In this document: positions 32,521-43,539 of the stretch, piece after piece
Numbering within the stretch: position 1 is the first letter of the stretch
Layout of the letters: each line of letters opens with the position of its first letter
Origin: Miscanthus floridulus
Lineage: Eukaryota; Streptophyta; Magnoliopsida; Poales; Poaceae
Length of the DNA stretch: 64,000 nucleotides
Direction of reading: 5' to 3'
NCBI RefSeq assembly: GCF_019320115.1
Contig: NC_089587.1
Location: 105,511,158 to 105,575,157 of the forward strand
Made by a program: the position numbers and the translations under genes
The notes under the pieces: model-generated
Told to the model about the DNA's origin: nothing
Seen by the model: only the letters and a program-made list of their open reading frames with translations
Databases searched by the model: none

Positions 32521-32797
32521 AGTTCCTTCATCCGAAAGGAATAGGGTGGGGGGGATATCTCCCCCATCGGCTCGACAACGGCTGGCGCGCCTTTTGAGAC
32601 GATTTTCTCGGGGAGGTGGAACGACGCTTGCTGCTGCAGCGGTCGAGCGCGACATGGTGTCAGCGGATGGGACGTAACTGTTCCCGCGATTAATGAGGAA
32701 AAGGTGGGCACGTGGGCAGTAAAATTGGATCAGGATTAAGCACGCCGGATCTGAGGGAAACTTCCCCGATTTCGTCGCCCGTCCATTTCGTCTTCAT

Positions 32798-32812
32798 CCT
32801 GCATAAATACGC
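32798..32812 (+). promoter_or_regulatory. TATA-like box for the antisense gene of the Tat-like element
   Basis: CTGCATAAATACGC lies about 165 bp before the ATG at 32969, and a GA-rich leader (AGAGAGAGAGAGAG near 32922) follows. It would drive transcription opposite to the element's genomic RNA. Assigned by motif and position only. Confidence 0.45.
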
Positions 32813-33741
32813 AATGAGCCTCGCCCCTCCCCTCCTTACTTGCCCGCAATAGCTTTGCCGTCTTTGAGCTGTCGCTAGAGCAGAGAGCCCTGGGAGGAAG
32901 AAGGGAGAGAGGCGAGGCAGAGAGAGAGAGAGAGACTCACCGCTGTAGTCGAACCCTCCATCGCACTCATGGCCAGCGACATTGTTGTCATCGAGGCGGA
33001 CCCTTGGGGTCCATCCAACGTCATCGTGGAAATGCTTCAGTCGCTCGTCGATGGCAGGCTCCTTCGTTCAGTTACTGACCCCAACAGGCCAGAGTGGATC
33101 GCTCCGTCGGGCGAGCCAGAGTTGAGGCCTCACGACGGTTATGTCATGAGCTTCGTGTCTTTTCACGAGCGTGGCCTCAGCCTTTCGGTGGACCGGTTTA
33201 TGCGGGCGCTCCTGCACTATTACGGCGTGGAGCTCCACAACTTCAACCCCAATTCCATTGCGCAGGCGGCCATCTTCGTCGCTGTCTGTGAGGGGTTTCT
33301 AGGGATTGCTCCCCATTGGGAGCTATGGCTCCACCTCTTCCGGGCGGAGCATACCACCAAGCCGATAGGTACGTCGGGCACAAGGAAGGCGGTGAGGGCC
33401 GACAGCTGCACTCTCCAAGTGTGCTAGGACTGGCAGCACCTCTACATCCCGGCCCAGCTCGCGTCAACCAATCGCCGATGGTACGCGAGCTGATTCTATC
33501 TTCGCAACGACGACGGTGGACTTCCCCCTACACCGAGCAGATCGTGGGGAGCTGCCCGGAGAGGTGGAAGTATGGCGTCCCGAGAGAGGATCAGCCTAAG
33601 CTGCAGCCGCTCCTGGAGGGGCTAGAGAGGCTGCGGGAGCGTGGCCTTACTGAATCTGTGGTCGTGGCCGCCTTCCACTGCCGGAGGGTGCTACCGCTGA
33701 TGGCTCGGCGGCGGCGCCTGTTCAAGATGAGGCCGGATGAG

Positions 33742-35690
33742 TGAAAGCTCTAGTTTAGTTTTGGTTAATTGATGAAACCCTAAGTGCTAACCTAGTTTAT
33801 CAAGATGATTATGAGATAGGTAGCACTACTCCAAGTGATGAAGCAATGGCGAAGATCATGACAATGGTGATAACAATGGTGATGGTCAAATGCTTAAACT
33901 TGGAAAAGAAGAAAGAGAAAAACAAAAGGCTCAAGGCAAAGGTATAAAATATAGGAGCCATTTTGTTTTAGTGATCAAGACACTTAGTGAGTGTGATCAC
34001 ATTTAGGATAAATAGCTGTACTATTAAGAGGAGTGAAACTCATATCGGAATGCGGTTATCAAAGTGCCACTAGATGCTCTAACTCATTGCATATGCATTT
34101 AGGATCTAGTGGAGTGCTAACACCCTTGAAAATGTTTGTGAAAATATGCTAACACTTGTGCACAAGGTGATACACTTGGTGGTGTTGGCACATCTACAAA
34201 GGAGGTGGTGTTTGCAGGGTTGAGATGGGTTTCGGCGCTTTTGGGAAAATGAAATGCCTATTTTCTATTGCGCCAGATGCAAATTCTTGTGGTTGGCACA
34301 TTGGATCAAGGGTGAAGAAGTTAGAAGTAAAAATGAGTTGATCGTGAAGACGCTGGCGTCGGTCAACTGACCGGACGCTGGGTCTGAAAGCACCGGACGC
34401 TGGTTTCTGCGTCCGGTCAAACTGACGGGTCTGCATAGTACCGAGGGTATTGCACCGAACGCTGGTCTATGTCCGGTCAAGGTGGACCGAACGCGTCCGA
34501 TCGAAAAAATATGCCTCGGGGAGCTTACTGGAAACGACCGGACGCTGGGGCTTCAGCGTCTGGTCAGTTTTACTGGAGCGTCCAGTCAGCTTCGTAGCCG
34601 TTGAAATTTGACGAACAGCGTTTGAAGCTGGTGACGCATGGCGTCCATCGGTCGACCGGACACTGAGGGCCAGCGTCCGGTCAGTATGACCGGAGCGTCC
34701 GGTCAGAGCGTGTTTTGTCCAGTGAAGGGGTATAACAGCTCTATTTGATTGGGGCTCTATTTATAGCCCCATGGCCGGCTCAAAGGGATCACTCTTGCAC
34801 ATTTTCATTGACATAGCAACCTTGTGAGCTTAGCCAAAGTCCTCCCACTCATCTCCATCATTGATTCATCATCTTTGTGAGATAGGGAGAGAATCCAAGT
34901 GCATTGCTTGAGTGATTGCATCTAGAGGCACTTGATATTTGTGTTGCGCTGTGGATTTCGCTTGTTACTCTTGGTGGTTGCCACCACCTAGACGGCTCGG
35001 TGCAGCGGTGGAGGATTGGCATGAGTTGGTGATTGTTCATGGCCGTCTCCGGTGATTGTGAGGGGAGTTGTACCTTCCCCAGCGGAGTGCCAAAAGGTAA
35101 CTCTAGTAAATTGCTCGTGTCATTGAGTTACCTCACTTGTGGGTTGGTTCTTGTGGTGTCCAATCATGTGGACGAGGTTTGTGAAACACCTCTTAGCCGT
35201 CGAACCACCAAGTGTTGGTCGACACAACAGGGACGTAGCGTGTTGGCAAGCACGTGAACCTCGGGAGAAAATCGATTGTCTCTTGTCTTTGGAATTCTCC
35301 CGGTGATTGGCTATACATTCATCTTGTGATTGGTTCATCCCCTACATGTCGGTATAATCACTCTACTCACTCATTTACGTTCTTGCAAACTAGTTGATAC
35401 AAGCTCTTTAGTGTAATTAGATTTGAGAGCTTGCTTTTTTATTTACATTCATCTAGTTGAGCTCTTTAGAGTAGCAAGGTTGAGAAGCTCTTAGTGAGTA
35501 ATTACATAGCAAGTTTGTGTGCCTAAGTAATCATTGCAACTAGAATTGTTGGATAGGTGGCTTGCAACCCTTGTAGAGCTAGAGCAAGTTTGTATTACGC
35601 TATTTGTCATACTAATCAAATTGCTCTAGTTGATTTGTAGATTTTTAAATAGGCTATTCACCCCCCCTCTAGCCATATTAGGACCTTTCA
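33742..35690 (+). repeat. 5' LTR of the copia element
   Basis: Starts TGAAAGCTCTAGTTTAG, ends ATATTAGGACCTTTCA. 34360-34710 holds about a dozen copies of CCGGACGC, GCGTCCGGTC and close variants in both orientations. A TATA-like CTATTTATAG is at about 34748-34757. 34860-35690 matches the other LTR closely. Confidence 0.9.
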
Positions 35691-38472
35691 AGTGGTATCA
35701 TAGCCGTGGTCACCATTTGATTAAAGGCTTAACAACCTCGGTGTCAAATTATGGCTCAAGTTGTGTTCAACCATGTGGGGGGGCAAACCACCATTCTTTG
35801 ATGGCACATGCTATGGTTATTGGAAGAGAAAAATGAGGATGTACCTTGGTTCAATAAATGATCAAGTATGGAAAGTGATCGAGAATGGCTATGCTATCAT
35901 TGATCCCGATAATCCAACAAATCAAGATAAGATCAACAAGCAATGCAATACAATGGCTCTCAACACCATATACAATGCCATTGATTTCAAAGTGTTTGAG
36001 CAAATCAACGATTGTGATAGAGCAAATGATGTGTGGAAGAGATTGGAGGAAACATATGAGGGCACACCGGCGGTGAAGAGTGCCAAGTTGTATATCCTCA
36101 AGGATAAATTGACAAGCTTCAAGATGAAGGAAGATGAGAGCATTCCGGAGATGTTCCATCGATTGCAAGTTATTGTCAACGACTTGAAGGTATTGGGAGA
36201 GAAGATCAAGGATGATGATGTCTCCCATCGATTCTTGATGTGCTTACCTCCAAGATTTGAGATGTTAAGATTGCTCATCATAAGAGGAGGATTAAAGGAC
36301 ATTACCCCCAACCAAGTACTAGGTGATGTCATGACATAAGAGACATACCGTGTGGAAAGGGAGGGGGATGACAAGGATGACAAGAAGGAAGAAGAGGACA
36401 AGAAGAAGAAAAGCATAGCATTCAAGGCTAGTTCATCATCATACAAAAACAAGAGCAAGTCCAAGAAAGAATCAAGTGATGATGAAGATCTTAGTGATAT
36501 TGATGATGAGGCTATGGCTCTCTTTGTGCGCAAGATGGGCAAGTTCATGAAGAAGAAGGGCTATGGTGCAAGAAAAAGAAGAGATCGCACAAAGAGCAAA
36601 GAATATATGAGAAGATGCTACAATTGCAAGAGCCCCGATCATGTTGTAGCAAATTGTCCCTACAATAGTGATAATGATGAAGATGAGAAGAAGAAGCACA
36701 AGAAAGATAAGAATGAAAAGAAGGAGAAGAAGGAGAAGAGAATGACCTTCCAAAAGAAGAAGAAGGGTGGAGGCTATGTAGTCACATGGGATAGTGATGG
36801 CTCATCAGATAGTGATGACTCTAGTGATGATGGCAAGAAGTCTATCAAGAGAGCACTAGCAAGCATCGCCATCAACAACAAGCCCTCCATCTTCGACACT
36901 TCATCAACATGCCTCATGGCAAAGCCTACCAAGGTAAAATATGATGAGAGTGATGATGAATGTGAAAGTGATGCTTGTAGGAGTGATGATGAGGATGAGG
37001 AGTACTCTAAGGAGGAGCTCTTGGACATGTGTGAGCAAGTGCATGCTTGCAATGAGATGAAGAGAAAGGAGTGTAAAGAATTGCGCAAGAAAGTAAAATT
37101 TCTTGAGCAATTCTTTGATGAGCTCAATGCCACTCATGAGGGGCTAGTGGATGCCCATGAGAAGCTTGGCAAAGCTCACTCTAAGCTTGAAAAGGCTCAC
37201 TCCTCTCTCATTGAGCAAGTCAAGAAGGAGGAAGCCAAGAAGGAGCAAGTGATAGTAACATGTGATGTGGGACTAACATGTGATCTTATTGATGAATCTT
37301 TTCATGAATCCATTATTGTTGCTCCCACTAACACTTCTTGTAGCACAACCATTACCACTCCACCTATGAATGATACATCACTAATGGTGGAAAATGAAAC
37401 CCTCAAGAAGGAGGTGAATGAGCTCACTCGTGCCTTAGGCAATGCCTATGGTGGAGATGCCCGCTTGCTAAAGTGCTTGGGTAGCCAAAGGTTTTCTCTC
37501 AACAAAGAGGGATTAGGCTATACCCCCAAGAAAGGCAAGGCGGCCTTTGTCACTCCCAAAGCTAGCTTTGTGAAGGGCAATGGTCGATTTTGCAATAGAT
37601 GCAAGCAAGTTGGGCATATAGAGCAAAATTACAAGACTAACAAGAATAAGCTACCTAATGTATCCTCAATCAAATTTGATTCTTATTACATGCTTTATAA
37701 GGGTGCCAATGGTGTGAAGGCTAAGTTCATTGGTACACCGATTGTGGGCCCAAAGAAGAAAGCCATTTGGGTACCAAAGACCTTGGTGACTAACCTACAA
37801 GGACCCAAGCAAGTTTGGGTACCTAAAAAGAATTGATCTTCTTTTGTAGGTAAATTATAAAGCTGGAGGAAGACATTGGGTGCTTGATAGTGGGTGCACA
37901 CAACACATGACCAGTGATTCAAGAATGTTCAATTCAATCAATGAAAGCAAGAGCAATGGGATTGATAGTATCACATTTGGTGACAATGGCAAAGGCAAGG
38001 TCAAAGGGCTTGGTAAGATTGCAATATCCAATGACTTGAGCATTTCCAATGTGCTACTAGTAGAGAGCTTGAACTTCAATCTATTATCGGTAGCTCAATT
38101 GTGTGATCTTGGTTTCAAGTGCATATTTGGTGTGGATGATGTAGAGATCATAAGTGTAGATGGCTCTAACTTGATATTCAAAGGATTTAGATATGAGAAT
38201 CTATACTTAATTGATTTCAATGCTAGAGAAGCTCAATTGTCAACATGTTTGATCACTAAGTCTAGCATGGGTTGGTTATGGCATAGAAGGCTTGGTCATG
38301 TTGGAATGAAACAATTAAACAAGTTAATCAAGCATGACTTAGTTAGAGGCTTGAAAGATGTCACTTTTGAGAAAGATAAGCTATGTAGTGCATGTCAAGC
38401 AGGAAAACAAGTTGGTAACACACATCCTAAGAAGAGCATGATGAGCACATCCAAGGCATTTGAGTTGATGCA
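35690..38472 (+). pseudogene. Copia Gag-protease-partial integrase region, broken
   Basis: Gag from about 35761: a UBN2-like N-terminal domain (WKRKMRMYLGS, DVWKRLEETYEGT, LMCLPPRFEMLR), then Lys/Asp/Ser-rich sequence, the zinc knuckle CYNCKSPDHVVANCPY (CX2CX4HX4C), a long coiled coil with EKLGKAHSKLEKAHSSL, and a second degenerate knuckle CNRCKQVGHIEQNY. A TAA at 36337-36339 interrupts Gag. The Gag frame ends at 37836; protease lies in another frame with HWVLDSGCTQHMTSD (catalytic DSG), then the GAG-pre-integrase block WLWHRRLGHVGMKQL with CSACQAGKQ. Coding stops abruptly at about 38470, where LTR sequence begins. Integrase core, reverse transcriptase and RNase H are absent. Confidence 0.85.
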
Positions 38473-39842
38473 CATTGGATCAAGGGTGAAGAAGTTAGAA
38501 GTAAAAACGAGTTGATCGCGAAGACGCTGGCGTCGGTCAACTGACCGGACGCTGGGTCTGAAAGCACCAGACACAGGTTTCTGTGTCCGGTCAAACTGAC
38601 AGGTCTGCACAGTACCGAGGGAATTGCACCGGACGCTGGTCTATGTCCGGTCAAGGTGGACCAGACACGTCCGGTCAAAAAAATATGCCTCGGGGAGCTT
38701 ACTGGAAATGACCGGACGCTGGGGCTTCAGCGTCCGGTCAGTTTTACCGGAGCGTCCGGTCAGCTTCATAGCCGTTGAAATCTGACGAACAACGTTTGAA
38801 GCTGGTGACGCGTGGCGTCCATCGGTCGACTGGATGCTGAGGGCCAGCGTCCGGTCAGAGCGCGTTTTGCCCAGTGAAGGGGTATAACGGCTCTATTTGA
38901 TTGGGGCTCTATTTATAGCCCCATGGCCGGCTCAAAGGGATCACTCTTGCACATTTTCATTGACATAGCAACCTTGTGAGCTTAGCCAAAGTCCTCCCAC
39001 TCATCTCCATCATTGATTCATCATCTTTGTGAGATTGGGAGAGAATCCAAGTGCATTGCTTGAGTGATTGCATCTAGAGGCACTTGGTATTCGTGTTGCG
39101 CTGCGGATTTCGCTTGTTACTCTTGGTGGTTGCCACCACCTAGACGGCTCAGTGCAGCGGTGGAGGATCGGCACGAGTTGGTGATTGTTCATGGCTGTCT
39201 CCGATGATTGTGAGGGGAGTTGTACCTTCCTCGGTAGAGCGCCGAAAGGTAACTCTAGTAAATTGCTCGTGTCATTGAGTTACCTCACTTGTGGGTTGGT
39301 TCTTGCGGTGTCCAATCATGTGGACGAGGTTTGTGAAACATCTCTTAGCCACCGAACCACCAAGTGTTGGTCGACACAACAGGGACATAGCGTGTTGGCA
39401 AGCACGTGAACCTCGGGAGAAAATCAATTGTCTCTTGTCTTTGGAATTCTCCCGGTGATTGGCTATACATTCATCTTGTGATTGGTTCATCCCCTACATG
39501 TCGGTATAATCACTCTACTCACTCATTTACGTTCTTGCAAACTAGTTGATACAAGCTCTTTAGTGTAATTAGATTTGAGAGCTTGCTTTTTTATTTACAT
39601 TCATCTAGTTGAGCTCTTTAGAGTAGCAAGGTTGAGAAGCTCTTAGTGAGTAATTACATAGCAAGTTTGTGTGCTTAAGTAATCATTGCAACTAGAATTA
39701 TTGGATAGGTGGCTTACAACCCTTGTAGAGCTAGAGCAAGTTTGCATTATGCTATTTGTCATACTAATCAAATTGCTCTTGTTGATTTGTAGATTTTTAA
39801 ATAGGCTATTCACCCCCCCTCTAGCCATATTAGGACCTTTCA
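38470..39842 (+). repeat. 3' LTR of the copia element, 5'-truncated
   Basis: Corresponds to 34295-35690 of the 5' LTR; the first 553 bp are missing. The join with the integrase frame is at GCACATTG, a string present on both sides. It ends CTTTCA, followed by ATGAG. The CCGGACGC motif cluster is at 38540-38850. Confidence 0.9.
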
Positions 39843-41148
39843 ATGAGCCAATCGAGGGCATACGGATGTCTGCCTCCGCCCTTTCCGACGAGGAAATTCT
39901 TCGCCGGGTGAGGGGGACGGTGGAGGCGAAGCCGAGGGGCGGTGGCCTGACCCCCCTCGCGATGCGCCCATCGCGGGGGTTCCTCTCGCTAGTAAGTCAC
40001 GTGACGCTGCAGCCCCCGAGGCCTCCCTGTTTCTCATTGTTTCTTGTTCCCTTATCCGTGTTTGCCGTTTCTATAGGGGATGAGGGACGTGCGAGCCTCC
40101 CCGCCGCCCGTTCCCGAGGACGCAAGGCGGCGGGTGGCCAACCGTGCACACGCCAAGGCATAGAAAAGGTGGAAGGATGCTAAGGTGGCGAAGCGCACGA
40201 AGGAGATCCTTGCGCGCGAGGAACTGGAGAAGCGACGTCAGCAGCAAAGGAAGGACGGTCTCCCGTTGGAGGCGTCCCCATCGCCGTCGCTATCGACAGA
40301 CGCCTCGGATGGAGATGATGAGGGTGAGATGGGGAGGGGTCCCCTGGACCATCTCCCTGACATCGGAGAGATGGAGCCCGGGGTGTCAGCAAGCAGCCCG
40401 GTGCTCCCAGGGGGAGGAGGAGGAGCTGACCCGAGGTCGGAAATCGCCCGCCTCGGGGCCAAGGCCGACACGCCCGAGGTGCGGGCACTAGGAAAGCGTG
40501 CCATCAGCCTGGTGGGCTCGATGGCAGCGGTGGAGCAGGTGGCGGCGGGGGCGACGCAACTGCCCCCGCAGAGGACCAAGGAGGCGCTGGGGTCCATCAA
40601 GGACCGGCCGGTGCCGGCGGATACAGAGGCCGTGCCTCTGTCGCCGCCACCGCCTTTGCAGACGAGGGTCATCGTGCCGAAGCGGTTGCAGCCCCGCTCG
40701 AGGTAAGCGTATTTTTGGTGGAGCCACAGTGTTTTCCGTTCGTTCTTCAGTCTCGTGCTGACCCTGTAAGTGTTTTGTCCTTAATCGGAAACGACCTGCG
40801 GAGGTGCCTACCTTGGTGCCCCTTAAGGCGCTCAAGGTGAACCCTGGCTCCACCGCCCACTGGGTGGCGGAGGCGCAAGCCGCCATACAACGTGGCACGG
40901 CGTCGGCGAGGGCCGATCCGAGGGAGCTGGCCACCCAAGGAGGGGCTGCCGAGGTGACCCCGACGTAGACGGGGGAGGGAGCGCCTCCGCCCCGTGAGGG
41001 CGAGGCTTGTGGGTTGGATGGGGCCGAGGTACCCTCAGTTGCCGAGGCCATCGAGGTCGAGGCTCTCGGGGTCTCTGAGGCCGAGGCGATGAAAGCCGAG
41101 GCGCCTAGGACCGCCGAGGCCGCAGTGGCGGTGGCCAGAGCCCTCGCA

Positions 41149-41275
41149 ACCACCAAGGCCACGATGGCGGAGGCCGGAGCCCCCGGGACCACCAAGGCCA
41201 CGATGGCGGAGGCCGGAGCCCCCGAGACCACCAAGGCCACGAAGGCGGAGGCCGGAGCCCCCGAGACCACCGAGG
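41149..41275 (+). repeat. 39-bp tandem repeat in the antisense gene
   Basis: Three full copies and a partial one of ACCACCAAGGCCACGATGGC with its continuation, coding TTKATMAEAGAPG/E. The unit is a multiple of three, so the frame is kept. The encoded Ala/Glu/Thr-rich stretch is low complexity. Confidence 0.85.
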
Positions 41276-42313
41276 CTGCTGTGATTGTGGCGAGGCTGTC
41301 AGCCCAAGAGGTGGAGATGAAGGCGGCGGAGACCTTGGTGGCACCCTTGGTGCAAGGCCCACCGTCGTTGTGAGAGAGCACCCAGGAGGCGGAGGTCCAT
41401 CCGATCTCCTCCGACGATACTTCTCAGGCGCGGGAGGTGGTCGACGCCGAGGTGGCCGGCGCCGTGGAACAGCCTGTTCCGACCCTGGGTGAGGGAAGCT
41501 CAGCCCTTGTGTGGGTACGACCCGAGCCCCATGTGTGGGATCACCCGCGTGTCCGATGGTAGAGCCAGGACGACCCTGAGGGGGAGCCTCTGTTCGCCCT
41601 TGAGGACACGGCCGAGGGCAGGCGCTGGGGTATCTTCGAGCAATACCGCCAGCTAGCGGAGTGGTCACTGTGGATGGCACTGTCCGTGGTGGCCGACGAT
41701 CTGCCTGGAGTCGCTCAGGTCCACGCTTTCTTTTCTCATGCGGTGTCGTCTTCTTCCGAGTTTTCTTGTAGTGAATGCCCCCTGTTCTGCTTACCTAGGA
41801 GCTCGAGACTCGGTCTCTCAGGAAGTCGGTCTTTCTCCGGTGGGAGAGGGATGTCTGGGACCAGCTCCAGCGGCAAAAGGGCCTGCTTGCCGACGCCAAT
41901 GAACTTCTGGCGGCGTGGAGGTGGAGGACCTCCGCCTTCGTTGTGCCGATACAAAGGTCGAGGCAGCCACGACCCAGGAGCAGGTCACCCCTCTAGCGGT
42001 GCGGGTCAAGGAGTTGGAGGAGGAGCTGACCCGCGTGGTCGGTGAGCGGGACGCCTTTAGGTCCCAGGCTGGAGAAGCCACGGCCTCGGGAAAGGTCCTT
42101 GCTGGGCAGCTAGGAGCGGAGCAGAGTGCGCACCAGCTGACAAAAGGTGACTTGGATGAGGCCCTTATGGTGGCTGAGGCCTCCCGGACCGAGGCTATGG
42201 TCTGGAGGGGAAAGGCCGAGTGTGAGCCTTATTCCCCTCGTTTTGTTCGCTTTTCTTGTGTTCGCTCCCTAACTCCCTAGTGTAATGCAGAGCTGGGGAG
42301 AGACGCTTCCAGG

Positions 42314-42448
42314 GTGGCCGAGGCCTCTCGGGTCGAGGCCCAGTGCCTGAAGGAGAAGGCTGAGGCGTCCCGGGTCGAGGCCCAGCATTGGAAGGAGAAA
42401 GCCAAGGCCTCTCAGGTCGAGGCCCGACGCTGGGGGCAGAAGGCCAAG
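42314..42448 (+). repeat. 42-bp tandem repeat coding a coiled coil in the antisense gene
   Basis: Three copies of a 14-residue unit, AEASRVEAQCLKEK and variants. Fourteen residues equal two heptads, so unit number changes the coiled-coil length without breaking register. Confidence 0.8.
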
Positions 42449-42970
42449 GGTGAGTCCTGTAGACTTCCGCCCCTGTTCTGGCTTGTTTTCCTTTGCGCTT
42501 AGCCTCATTTCATTGTGTTTGGCATAGAGCTAGAGAAGGAGGTCACCCAGGCAGTCGAGGCCTCTGCCGCCGTGCAGGTGGTGCTTGAAAACAAGATCGG
42601 GGAGCACGATGCGCTGAAGAGCGCCGCTCGTACTGCCTGCGAGGCCCTAGAAGTCGAGGGGGTCTAGTTAGGAAGCTCTCTTGGGAGCCACCTAATTGCA
42701 TTGAGCGGCCAAGTGTGCGAGCGACTCCAAGGGGCGCTGCATACAGGCGTCAAGCGTGCGCTGGCCGTCATCGCCTCGCACTACAACGGTGTTGACCTCC
42801 AGGCCATCAGCAATGGCTACATCCTGCCCGATGATGAGGAGGAGGCCGACGAGGCGGTCGTGAAGCTGATAGAGGCGGCGGAGGGCCCCGGTACAGCGCT
42901 GGCCAAGCTGTTCGAAGAGGAGGTGGTCCCTCCCCCACCGTCCGCCGATGCTGGAGGCCCTGAGCCTTGA

Positions 42971-43539
42971 CCTGGGCCCAAGAGGCCATGTAAATAGAAT
43001 AGAGATTAACTTTGTTTCCTAACACTTGTGGCCGTCGAGGCCTTTTTTTAAAGTACTTGTGCTTCTTAATCATTTTTCTTATATTTCCGAGCCTCTGCCC
43101 TCTGTTGTCTCTGATCAGATGTCTTTTATGAACAAAAGTCCCCTTAGAACCTAAGCCACCCCTTGGGCGAAAGGTGGTGAGGGAGTGCCGTAGCCCGGAG
43201 GCGTAGGCCGTCTCGCAACTCTACCAGTCCTCTAGCCCTGAGATAGACTTTCGGTCCTTGGGTTTTTCACAACCGATTCGTCAGAGCGTGCTAGAGAGTT
43301 TTGGCGTAGGATTTTTTTTCGAAAAACGACTAAAAAGTGGTGCATGGGACTTAGGGGGGAATCCCCCATCTAGCCCCCGAGGGAGGCTCAGTGCTGCAGA
43401 GGCAGAGCCATGTCTCCCTTGTGATGTTATCATAATGCCGAGGCCTTTGATGGGCTCGCGGGGTTTCTCGAAGAATTAAAACAACTGAAGAACGCTTCTT
43501 AATTGTATTTCGAGAAACAATGTATACAATGCTTGGAAA
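42971..43539. other. Convergent 3' ends of the antisense gene and the Tat-like pol
   Basis: Non-coding gap between the plus-strand gene end (42970) and the minus-strand integrase end (about 43540). TAAATAGAATAGAGATTAAC at 42990 and the T-rich stretch near 43044 could serve polyadenylation of the plus-strand transcript. No frame of interest. Confidence 0.5.

Larger units (their letters stand above)
33742..39842 (+). mobile_element. Sirevirus-type Ty1/copia retrotransposon, internally deleted
   Basis: 6101 bp, flanked by the target duplication ATGAG (33737-33741 and 39843-39847). Ends are TGAAAG and CTTTCA. The 5' LTR is 1949 bp; the 3' LTR lacks its first 553 bp, together with everything from integrase onward. 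The primer-binding site TGGTATCATAGCC follows the 5' LTR at 35693, resembling the initiator-tRNA(Met) type with one change. Long LTRs, a large Gag with coiled coil, and ACCGGACGC/GCGTCCGGT motif clusters place it with Sireviruses. It inserted into the antisense gene of the Tat-like element. Confidence 0.9.
32969..42970 (+). pseudogene. Antisense gene of the Tat-like element (Transposase_28-like protein with coiled-coil tail), interrupted
   Basis: First exon 32969-33741 begins MASDIVVIEADPW and has the layout of the plant 'putative gypsy type transposon' domain (FHERGLSLSVDRFMRALLHYYG, then a WELWLHLFRAE block). The copia element sits between 33741 and 39843, and the frame resumes DEPIEGIRMSASALSDEE. 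Further exons follow: 40077-40702 (charged; donor GTAAGC) and segments from about 40790 to 42970 (Ala/Glu-rich repeats, coiled coil, closing ALHTGVKRALAVIASHYNGVDL to EEEVVPPPPSADAG). Breaks besides the insertion: TAG and TGA codons near 33427 and 33493, one base missing in the C run near 33525, and more stops at about 40162, 40966, 41371, 41561 and 42665. Function unknown; the extra ORFs of Tat elements have no established role. Confidence 0.65.

Noticed and set aside
30133..32711. Many frames of 100-190 codons within and beside the gypsy LTR and 3' UTR
   Set aside because: They lie in LTR and tandem-repeat DNA, recur in altered form in each repeat and have no conserved motif.
33316..33744. 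Separate 142-codon gene upstream of the copia insertion
   Set aside because: Its second half is the antisense Tat gene shifted by one missing base near 33525, not an independent gene.
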